Below, in pieces: positions 13,411 through 19,413 of a DNA stretch of 19,413 nt. This DNA comes from an uncultured Streptococcus sp. (GTDB lineage Bacteria > Bacillota > Bacilli > Lactobacillales > Streptococcaceae). The position numbers and the translations under genes were made by a program. How positions within the stretch are numbered: position 1 is the first letter of the stretch; each line of letters opens with the position of its first letter. The stretch is from positions 1 through 19,413 of the forward strand of contig CABSRC010000018.1 of the NCBI GenBank assembly GCA_902480035.1, written 5' to 3'. The notes beneath the pieces were generated by a model, which made no database searches, had not been told where the DNA came from, and saw only the letters and a program-made list of their open reading frames with translations.

Positions 13411-13905
13411 TTAAAAACCAAATTTTGATTTGAAATCATCCCAATAACCGATGGAAACATCTGGCAACAATTGGAATTTCACCTTGTAGCCTGCTGCTTG
13501 AATGGCTTGGAAGGCTTCTGCTTCTTCCTGAGTGATGGATTGGTTATTTCCCAATTTCACAGCTCCAGGACGATCATTTGCAGGGCCAACAATGATTTCT
13601 TTGACATCACCTGGGACAAACCCTTGGTCGACCAAAATTTCCTTCATATCGATTGGATTTTTGGTGATTAAGAAGTAACGACTATCTGATTCTGTTACTT
13701 TTGCTGATTTTTCCTTAAAGGCTTCCTTTGTCCATACAAAGGTTTTCTTGTCTGATGCGCCTTTGTAAGCTTGGATCAAAACCTTGTTTGATGCTGCTGC
13801 ATCGTTTACGGCAATCAAACCATCACATGGTTTTTCTTTTGCCCAGCGTGTGACTGTCTGACCGTGAATCATGCGATCATCAATCCGTACAAATGTTACT
13901 ACCAT
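13411..13905 (-). CDS. levE: PTS mannose/fructose/sorbose family EIIB component
   Basis: This 164-residue soluble protein has the conserved VRIDDRMIHGQ motif, in which His14 is the phosphorylated residue. It continues with VNDAAASNKVL, then NDRPGAVKLGNNQSIT near residues 109-124, as in EIIB-Sor proteins of about 160 residues. It accepts phosphate from EIIA and passes it to the sugar bound by EIIC-EIID. It is separate from EIIA, unlike the fused EIIAB of the ManLMN system. A GGGAGG site precedes the ATG and the gap after levD is 14 bases. Confidence 0.94.
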   Translation of the reverse strand: MVVTFVRIDDRMIHGQTVTRWAKEKPCDGLIAVNDAAASNKVLIQAYKGASDKKTFVWTKEAFKEKSAKVTESDSRYFLITKNPIDMKEILVDQGFVPGDVKEIIVGPANDRPGAVKLGNNQSITQEEAEAFQAIQAAGYKVKFQLLPDVSIGYWDDFKSKFGF

Positions 13906-13919
13906 AAGGTACCTCCCTA

Positions 13920-14357
13920 TTAAATATCGTCATCATCTTCTTCAGCACTAGTAGCTGAAACTTCAAAAGGCTGTAGTGCAGATCGTGCTTCTGATAAGAT
14001 GGTAGCTGACAAATCGTCTCCATCCAACACATCCTTCATCACAACTGCCGTCAAGGCCATGGTGAGGTTCATCCCACCAAGGATCAAGGCTCCATCGAGC
14101 TTTCCAGCTTCTTCTAGAACCGTGGCTGCAGTGGTTAATGGACTACCACCTACGATATCTGCCAAGACCAAAACAGAATCATCAGCTGTCAATCCTGAAA
14201 TGCTCTCTCTGAAATCAACTGCGAAGTCATCGACCGATTTTCCTTCTTTGAGTCCAACTGCGATGACTTGATCCATCTTATCACCAGCAAACATGGCTAG
14301 TGATGTCTTTAGACCTTCTGCCAGTCCACCATGACTGACCAAAACGAGGTATTTCAT
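13920..14357 (-). CDS. levD: PTS mannose/fructose/sorbose family EIIA component
   Basis: This 145-residue protein begins MKYLVLVSHGGLAEGLKTSL, where His9 is the expected HPr-phosphorylated residue. It also has the EIIA-Man core VLADIVGGSPLTTA near residues 63-76 and an ILGGMNLTMAL segment. The acidic tail DDDDI is odd but resembles that of the EIIC here. It is the first gene of the PTS operon, after AGGAGG with a 9-base spacer. Its promoter region carries a cre-like site and an array of TGTCA/TGACA half-sites, so CcpA repression and activation by the upstream two-component system are likely. Confidence 0.94.
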   Translation of the reverse strand: MKYLVLVSHGGLAEGLKTSLAMFAGDKMDQVIAVGLKEGKSVDDFAVDFRESISGLTADDSVLVLADIVGGSPLTTAATVLEEAGKLDGALILGGMNLTMALTAVVMKDVLDGDDLSATILSEARSALQPFEVSATSAEEDDDDI

Positions 14358-14391
14358 TTTGCTACGCCTCCTTTATTTGACTCTATTGTAG

Positions 14392-14420
14392 ATTATTTGA
14401 AAGCGTTTTTACATTGTCAA
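14392..14420 (-). promoter_or_regulatory. levD promoter with embedded cre-like site
   Basis: On the minus strand, a -35 TTGACA (14415-14420), a 17-bp spacer and a -10 AATAAT (14392-14397). The spacer contains the cre-like TGAAAGCGTTTTTA (plus strand, 14398-14411), one mismatch from TGWNANCGNTNWCA. CcpA bound there would block RNA polymerase. Confidence 0.6.
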
Positions 14421-14477
14421 ATGTCACATTCCTAATATGACATTTAGCAATAAAAAAATGACATCTGTCACTTGACA
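14415..14477. promoter_or_regulatory. Array of six TGTCA/TGACA half-sites upstream of levD
   Basis: Half-sites start at 14415, 14422, 14438, 14459, 14466 and 14473. They include AAATGTCA-N11-TGACATTT (14419-14445) and TGACA-tc-TGTCA (14459-14470). The array directly overlaps and precedes the -35, as expected for activator binding by the NarL-type regulator encoded upstream. Confidence 0.5.
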
Positions 14478-14497
14478 AAATGCCATCTTATTTTACT

Positions 14498-15796
14498 CTA
14501 AACTCCTACCTGTAGACTACTTTCAATCTCCCTCTGAATTTGAGGCAAGCGGTTCTCAACATCTTGATCGCGCAAGGCATTGCCAATCAAGTAATCTAAC
14601 TTTTCTAACACCTCTTTTGAGACATTTTTCGGACTACTTTCAACAGCTTGTTCCATAATGCGGTTCAAGGTCTGATTGGTCAAGGAATCCGTCCCAAAAT
14701 CATCTACCTGCAAAAGGTCTTTACTAGAGCGACTCTTGACTACCTGTGGCATGACAGAGATCCCCTGGGATTGGGCAAAAAGGGTTTGTTGAATTTCTGG
14801 ATCCTCTGTCAAAACCTGCATCAACTCCCAAGCCAACTTAGAATGAGAAGTCCGAGCAGACATGGCAAAAGAAGTCGTTGTGACTAAGGTCGCCTTGGTT
14901 GTTTTTGACTTAGCAGGCATCGGGATACAGGTCCAGGTAAAGTTTGAATATTTAGAAACGTGGTAGGGATAAGGTTTATAGGTCCGATATTGGGCCAAGG
15001 TCATAGGATAAAAGGCGACTTTCCCCTGGTCAAAATCTTTGGAGCTCACCTTGTAATTTTTATTTAAATCTTCCAATTTTTGTAGGAAAGTCAAGGATTC
15101 TTTGACTTCTGGAGCCGTCAGCTTAAGCATCCCTTCTTGAAAGAGATGACCCCCATTTGCTGCTAAGGCTTCTTTCCAGGTGTATTCTGTACTCCCAAAT
15201 TGGTCTAGTTGCCCATCCCCATTGGTATCTTTGGTTAGTTTTTTACAAATCCCGTAGAACTCCTCCAGGCTCCAACCTTCTTTGGGAACCGCGATACCTT
15301 CTTTATCCAAGAGATCTTTATTGACACACATCAAAATAGGATTGCTTTCATAAGGTAAGGCATAGGTTTGCCCTTGATAGACACCTGATTCAAAGGCAAC
15401 GGGATAAAAGGCAGCTTGATCTTTTCGATCCATATAGCCGTTTAACTTTTCTAGCACCCCCCGCGCTGCTAATAGGGAAAGATCTTGCTCAGAGACCATA
15501 AACACATCTGGCGTCTTTCCTGAGACAATCTTTTCGGAGAGCCAGTCTGAATAATCTGACTGCGGAATCCCGTTTTCATACTCTACACGGACGTGGGGAT
15601 GAGACTTCTCAAATTTTTGAATGGCGCGATCCAAGGCATGGGAACGTTGACTGGTCGGCACATCCCAACTAGAACCTGCATACACGCCAATATGAAGCAC
15701 GGTCGGTTGCTGTTTCCACCAATAAAAACCAGCGCTCGCACAGAGCGCTAAAAGGAGACCAAGCCCCCAAGAAAGATGCTTTCGCTTCAATTTCAT
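14498..15796 (-). CDS. levT: Membrane-anchored extracellular solute-binding protein (LevT-like)
   Basis: This 432-residue protein has one N-terminal hydrophobic segment (about residues 8-25). No clear lipobox precedes the cysteine, so it is probably held by an uncleaved signal anchor. The body is a family-1 solute-binding domain: IQKFEKSHPHVRVEYENG, GKTPDVFMVSEQDLSLLAARGVLEKL, YALPYESNPILMCVNKDLLDKEG. A calcium-loop-like DTNGDGQLD lies near residue 200. There is no permease nearby. Its ATG overlaps the regulator stop (ATGA) and it ends just before the PTS promoter. It matches levT of S. mutans levQRST and most likely works as a sugar sensor for the kinase rather than in uptake. Confidence 0.82.
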   Translation of the reverse strand: MKLKRKHLSWGLGLLLALCASAGFYWWKQQPTVLHIGVYAGSSWDVPTSQRSHALDRAIQKFEKSHPHVRVEYENGIPQSDYSDWLSEKIVSGKTPDVFMVSEQDLSLLAARGVLEKLNGYMDRKDQAAFYPVAFESGVYQGQTYALPYESNPILMCVNKDLLDKEGIAVPKEGWSLEEFYGICKKLTKDTNGDGQLDQFGSTEYTWKEALAANGGHLFQEGMLKLTAPEVKESLTFLQKLEDLNKNYKVSSKDFDQGKVAFYPMTLAQYRTYKPYPYHVSKYSNFTWTCIPMPAKSKTTKATLVTTTSFAMSARTSHSKLAWELMQVLTEDPEIQQTLFAQSQGISVMPQVVKSRSSKDLLQVDDFGTDSLTNQTLNRIMEQAVESSPKNVSKEVLEKLDYLIGNALRDQDVENRLPQIQREIESSLQVGV

Positions 15797-16479
15797 TCTG
15801 TATTTCCTTTAGAAAAATCACGTCTGGTCACTCCTGTTTGGACAGACCAGATCGCTAATTGCGTTCGATCTCTTAGGTTTAATTTCGCCAAAATCGTTGA
15901 TAAGTAATTGCGCACGGTTCCTTCTGATAAGAAAAGTTTGGCCGCAATTTCTTTATTGGACTCCCCATAGCCGACCTCTTGGATAATGCGCCATTCCGTC
16001 GTGCTCAAATCCTTGACATTGTCTTCATCCACAGCAATAGAGAAGTTGGATTTGGCCATTTGAGAGAAAATTTGAAAGACCTTGCTAGCGATATTCGGGT
16101 TGATCATGGCTCCTCCCTGGTATACCACCTTAATCGCTTCATAGAGCTCCTCTGTCGAGGCTCCTTTTAAAAGATAACCTGAAGCACCATACTTGAGTGC
16201 ACTATAGATAAATTCATCATCGTCAAAGGTCGTTAAAATAATAATTTTGATATCCGGATAGTGTTCTTTTACTTCTTTTGTCGCCAAAACCCCATCCATG
16301 CCTGGCATCCGAATATCCATCAAGATCAGGTCAGGATGTGTCTGTGGAATGCTAGACAAGACGTGATTCCCATCTTCCACTGTGGCCACCACTTCGATAT
16401 CAGGGTGGGCCGACAAAATAATTTTTAGAGATTCTCGAATCAAGGCCTGGTCATCTGCCACCATTACTTTTATCACCAT
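15793..16479 (-). CDS. NarL/FixJ-family response regulator of the lev locus
   Basis: This 228-residue protein has an N-terminal receiver: acidic pocket DD9-10, phosphoacceptor Asp55 in LILMDIRMPGMDG, Thr83/84 and Lys105. A C-terminal LuxR-type helix-turn-helix covers about 152-210 (LSTTEWRIIQEVGYGESNKEIAAKLFLSEGTVRNYLS core). The adjacent kinase phosphorylates it. It is coupled to the kinase (2-base gap) and to levT (ATGA overlap). By comparison with the LevQRST system it activates the PTS operon, probably at the TGTCA half-sites upstream of levD. I do not give a symbol because I am unsure which of levR and levS names the regulator. Confidence 0.92.
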   Translation of the reverse strand: MVIKVMVADDQALIRESLKIILSAHPDIEVVATVEDGNHVLSSIPQTHPDLILMDIRMPGMDGVLATKEVKEHYPDIKIIILTTFDDDEFIYSALKYGASGYLLKGASTEELYEAIKVVYQGGAMINPNIASKVFQIFSQMAKSNFSIAVDEDNVKDLSTTEWRIIQEVGYGESNKEIAAKLFLSEGTVRNYLSTILAKLNLRDRTQLAIWSVQTGVTRRDFSKGNTE

Positions 16480-16481
16480 TT

Positions 16482-17798
16482 CTATCTCCCTTCTTTATAT
16501 TTCGGTAAACTAACGCGCGTGAAAAATCCATCGCGACTTTCAAATTGAAGCTGTCCTCCTAGGATGGAAATACGCTCCATCATCTGCTTGAGCCCATAGC
16601 CATAGGTTAAGGTTTCAAACCCAACCCCATTGTCCTGCAACTCGATCAGGTAATCTTCTTCATCCTCAAAAAAATGAAGGGTCATCCGGCTGGCATGACC
16701 ATGGCGAACCGCATTGGTCATAGACTCCTGGATCACACGAAAAATCGTATCTTCAATCATGACGTCCATATCGACATCGACCCATTCATAGTGTAAATCA
16801 ACCTGCAAGTTGGAAAGCGTCTGGTACTCGCGGATCATCTTTTCTAAAGCATCTTTGAGGGTTCGTCCCTCAAGGGCACCTGGACGGAGGCGGTTGAGAG
16901 AGCCCCTCACATCCTGGATCCCTTCACGAACCACTTCTGATACACTTTTCACCTGCTCTTTTGCCCGATTGGGATCGATATCAATCAAGACCCCAACAGC
17001 ATCTAAACCTGCTGAGATCCCTGTTAGCGCGTGTCCCAAGGTATCGTGAATTTCCCGAGCAATCCGCTTACGCTCCCGATCTTCTGCAATCTTCTCAGAC
17101 AAGGCCATATAGTTGTTCAACTCCGTATTGACCTTCGAAACCATAGCCAACTCTTCTTCTACTTCGTGGTTTTCCGCAAGAACATTCATAATATAGAACA
17201 AAAGCGAAATAATAAAGAGCACCATATTCAAGGCATAGAGGGAATTCTTCAAGAAAAAGGCCAGAATCCGGATGGAGGCAGGGTAAAAATGAATATAGAC
17301 ATCAAGAGAAGGAATCGGAAAGAAAAGCGAAAAGACGTCTGAATTGGTCACAAGGAGCACCAAGAAACTTACTAGGATAAAAGCAAACCAATACTTGCGG
17401 TCTCGCTTGGTATTCAACTCTTTGGAACCATAGAAGATATCTGCAAAAACCAATAGAATAAGCCCGTTATAAGCTACATTTTGGACCCACATCAAGAGCA
17501 ACATCAGGAGGATCTCCAGAATGTTCCACTTATCAAAAATGGACCATCGACTCGTTTGAGACCGGTAACGACTCATGGAGATCAAGGCAATTCCAGCAAA
17601 TAAGAGCGCAGACAACCAAAAAGTTGTAGAGGGCGCAAAAGGAATACGCTCTAAGCGTTCTACTAATAGAGAAGCTTGCCTTTGGGCAATGATATAGTTG
17701 GTTGCTTGAAGATAGATGATACTGTTGAGCATAACAGCGATAAAATTCACGACCATCAGGATGGCCAAACTGTATCTCACACCTCTAAATTTTCTCAT
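16482..17798 (-). CDS. HisKA_3-type sensor histidine kinase of the lev locus
   Basis: The ATG at 17798 overlaps the preceding stop (TAATG) after GGGTGG; a GTG at 17807 is an alternative. The N-terminal half has about six hydrophobic segments (within residues 10-210). A linker follows, then the HisKA_3 motif ERKRIAREIHDTLGHALTGI with phosphoacceptor His at about residue 251. The ATPase domain has RVIQESMTNAVRHG and DNGVGF. It lacks a large extracellular sensor domain, so sugar sensing is probably delegated to the two anchored binding proteins encoded on either side of the kinase/regulator pair. It is the LevR/LevS-type kinase of the four-component system. Confidence 0.9.
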   Translation of the reverse strand: MRKFRGVRYSLAILMVVNFIAVMLNSIIYLQATNYIIAQRQASLLVERLERIPFAPSTTFWLSALLFAGIALISMSRYRSQTSRWSIFDKWNILEILLMLLLMWVQNVAYNGLILLVFADIFYGSKELNTKRDRKYWFAFILVSFLVLLVTNSDVFSLFFPIPSLDVYIHFYPASIRILAFFLKNSLYALNMVLFIISLLFYIMNVLAENHEVEEELAMVSKVNTELNNYMALSEKIAEDRERKRIAREIHDTLGHALTGISAGLDAVGVLIDIDPNRAKEQVKSVSEVVREGIQDVRGSLNRLRPGALEGRTLKDALEKMIREYQTLSNLQVDLHYEWVDVDMDVMIEDTIFRVIQESMTNAVRHGHASRMTLHFFEDEEDYLIELQDNGVGFETLTYGYGLKQMMERISILGGQLQFESRDGFFTRVSLPKYKEGR

Positions 17799-18781
17799 TA
17801 CTGCCACCCATTCACATCAAAGTGATCGATGTTTTCCTTTGTCATCATTTGAACCGGAATAGTTATCTCTTTTTGGTAGCTCTTCCCAGCCGTCATATCT
17901 TGGATGACCTCCATCACGCGGTCTCCCATCTTCAAAGGAGACTGGGCAACGGTTCCCACGACATCATCTGTCGAGTGCAGCAAGGCTTTCATATCTGGTG
18001 AGCCATCAATCCCATAGATCGCAATAGGATGGGTGATTCCTTGCTCCTTGATCGCCGCTAAAGCTCCTATAGCCGAGCGGTCATTTAGGGCAACTAGTGT
18101 ATCGACATCCACCCCTGACTGCAAGAACTTACGGACAGCGGGCATGGCGATCTCCGTCTGACCCTTGGTTTCTAGTTCCGAGATGATCTGATAAGACCCC
18201 CGACCTTTGATGGTATCCTTAAATCCTTGAATCCGTGTATCTGCTGAAACAGTCCCCTTATGTTCCAAGAGAAGGATCCGAGCATTTGAAGAGCGTTTCA
18301 TCAACTCTTTCGCAATCAAGACTCCTGCCTGGTAGTTATCAGAGACAATGCTGGCATCCGGCTTAAAATGCTTGAGCTGGGTATCAACTGCAATGATCTT
18401 AATTCCTTGTTTTCTAGCTTTTTTAAGAGCCCTTAAAATGGGCTGACTATCCCCTTTGACCGGATTAATCACAATCACATTTACCTTTTGGGCGCAAAAA
18501 TCATCGATCTGCTGGCTCTGCCTTTTTTCGTCCAATTCTGGATCTCGGACAGATACAAGAGCCCCTTTCTCATCGGCAATTCGACTAATTTCCGAATGAA
18601 TACTTTTATAGAACTCATTGTTCATGGTCATATAGGTAACACCGATCTTTGTCTGTCCCTTCATGCTACTGGTTTGACAAATCGCATAGATCCATAAGAG
18701 GATGCAGGCCACTGGAATCAACAGTAGAACCCGTTTTATCAGCCATTTCAACCGTTCTTTTCTCTCTTCTTTTCCTTTCAA
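17798..18781 (-). CDS. levQ: Membrane-anchored periplasmic-binding-protein-like sugar sensor (LevQ-like)
   Basis: This 327-residue protein has a very basic N-terminus, one membrane helix (about residues 15-35) and a type-1 periplasmic binding domain of the ribose/LacI class: TKIGVTYMTMNNEFY, VNVIVINPVKGDSQPILRALKKARKQGIKIIAVDT, SDNYQAGVLIAKEL, VALNDRSAIGALAAIKEQGI and YGIDGSPDMKALL. It has no DNA-binding domain and no ABC partner, so it is best read as a sensor subunit. The start is TTG at 18781, supported by AAAGGA 7 bases upstream; a TTG further in is weaker. It is the first gene of the levQRST-like operon. Confidence 0.85.
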   Translation of the reverse strand: MKGKEERKERLKWLIKRVLLLIPVACILLWIYAICQTSSMKGQTKIGVTYMTMNNEFYKSIHSEISRIADEKGALVSVRDPELDEKRQSQQIDDFCAQKVNVIVINPVKGDSQPILRALKKARKQGIKIIAVDTQLKHFKPDASIVSDNYQAGVLIAKELMKRSSNARILLLEHKGTVSADTRIQGFKDTIKGRGSYQIISELETKGQTEIAMPAVRKFLQSGVDVDTLVALNDRSAIGALAAIKEQGITHPIAIYGIDGSPDMKALLHSTDDVVGTVAQSPLKMGDRVMEVIQDMTAGKSYQKEITIPVQMMTKENIDHFDVNGWQ

Positions 18782-18830
18782 ACTCCGTTCCTTTTCTGAA
18801 AATTTTGAATATATATTACTTTATTTTACT

Positions 18831-18847
18831 ACTTTTTCAAGAAAAGT
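18831..18847 (-). promoter_or_regulatory. Putative levQ promoter element with small dyad
   Basis: ACTTTT...AAAAGT (18831-18847) overlaps a minus-strand TTGAAA (18835-18840). A weak -10 AATATA follows 17 bp later. It may be an operator. Confidence 0.3.
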
Positions 18848-18927
18848 GCTTGTTTTTATTGTACAGATGCATTTATTTGATTCATTTTAAAAAGAGTCAT
18901 TCCCGAATAAAATCCCTCATAAGTATC

Positions 18928-18958
18928 AAAAAAGCTAGTCTATGGACGAACTAGCTTT
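18928..18958 (-). terminator. Terminator of ssbB
   Basis: AAAGCTAGT/ACTAGCTTT (18931-18939 and 18950-18958) is followed on the minus strand by TTTTTTG, just after the ssbB stop. It separates ssbB from the lev locus. Confidence 0.85.
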
Positions 18959-18969
18959 CTTTTTTACTT

Positions 18970-19365
18970 CTAAAAGGGAAGATCTTCCTCTTCTAAGATA
19001 ATATCAGCCAAATCTCCTGTTCCACCATTTTCACGCATAGCCCGCTGAGCCCGGCTCTCTAGCAACTGAAAACTTTGGCAGAGGACCTCTGTCACATACT
19101 GCATGACGCCATTTTTCTCGTAGCGGCGCGTCCGAATCTCTCCATCCAAAGAGATCAAGCTCCCTTTACTGGCGTAACTAGCCATGGTTTCAGCCAATTT
19201 CCCCCAGACAACCACATTGACAAAATCAGTCTCTCGCTCCCCGTTTTGGTCCTTGTAGCGACGATTGACCGCAACGGTCACTCGGGCAACGGATTTGTCT
19301 GTGCTGGTTTTATGCAATTCTGGAGCCGCTACTAGGCGACCGATTAAAATAACTTTATTATACAT
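18970..19365 (-). CDS. ssbB: Single-stranded DNA-binding protein SsbB (competence-induced)
   Basis: The second of two adjacent ATGs (19365) is chosen because it sits 6 bases from GGAGG and gives MYNKVILIGRL, the start I recall for SsbB. The 131-residue protein has a single OB fold (residues 1-105; VARVTVAVNRRYKDQNGERETDFVNVVVWGKLAE) and a short acidic tail ending DLPF, the protein-interaction tip. It lacks the long Gly/Gln linker of the housekeeping SsbA. It protects single-stranded DNA taken up during transformation. A ComX-type box upstream supports late-competence expression. Confidence 0.93.
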   Translation of the reverse strand: MYNKVILIGRLVAAPELHKTSTDKSVARVTVAVNRRYKDQNGERETDFVNVVVWGKLAETMASYASKGSLISLDGEIRTRRYEKNGVMQYVTEVLCQSFQLLESRAQRAMRENGGTGDLADIILEEEDLPF

Positions 19366-19384
19366 CATTTACCTCCTATCTATT

Positions 19385-19392
19385 TATTCGAA
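19385..19392 (-). promoter_or_regulatory. ComX (sigma-X) cin-box of ssbB
   Basis: On the minus strand TTCGAATA, one mismatch from the combox TACGAATA, preceded by T-runs and located 20 bp before the ssbB start. This is the usual layout of late-competence promoters. Confidence 0.7.
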
Positions 19393-19413
19393 AAAATTTC
19401 AAAAAATGGAGGT

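Noticed and set aside
1..19413. CRISPR arrays, tRNA or rRNA genes
   Set aside because: No regularly spaced repeats and no cloverleaf or rRNA-like sequence were seen on either strand.

Overview
The window looks like chromosome of a viridans-group Streptococcus. Evidence: an SsbB-type gene behind a ComX-type box, a CIRCE-controlled groES-groEL pair, low-GC coding, AGGAGG ribosome sites and a mannose-family PTS with its own regulators. The species cannot be fixed from sequence alone. Nearly everything right of 4558 is on the minus strand.

Left part (1-3829), accessory. A Rep_trans-family initiator/relaxase-like gene (minus) runs off the left edge. Behind it is a hairpin-rich, origin-like intergenic zone, then a divergent XRE repressor with a large palindromic operator. 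A perfect 23-bp IS-like palindrome follows, then a YeiH-family transporter. The next gap holds terminators, an unlisted 29-codon gene with a strong ribosome site, and an integrase-tail-like scar. This looks like the edge of an integrated element plus older debris.

Middle (3830-9220). A two-TM membrane protein faces a minus-strand block: an ABC transporter pair and a BlpR/BlpH (ComE/ComD)-type quorum-sensing two-component system. The ABC promoter has a 21-bp-phased direct repeat that fits a LytTR-regulator site. No pheromone gene is visible. Three copies of a ~180-bp repeat, each able to form three hairpins, sit in the gaps. A possible ~200-nt small RNA with its own terminator lies upstream of the response regulator.

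Right part (9221-19413). groES-groEL follow a CIRCE operator. Next comes a locus matching the S. mutans levQRST-levDEFGX system: two membrane-anchored sugar-binding proteins, a histidine kinase, a NarL-type response regulator, then EIIA, EIIB, EIIC, EIID and LevX. The levD promoter has six TGTCA/TGACA half-sites and a cre-like site filling its -35/-10 spacer. The small levX gene lies behind a hairpin whose loop is complementary to the levX ribosome site. ssbB closes the window. As I remember the pneumococcal genome, ssbB, groES and groEL are adjacent there, so the lev locus appears to occupy that junction here.
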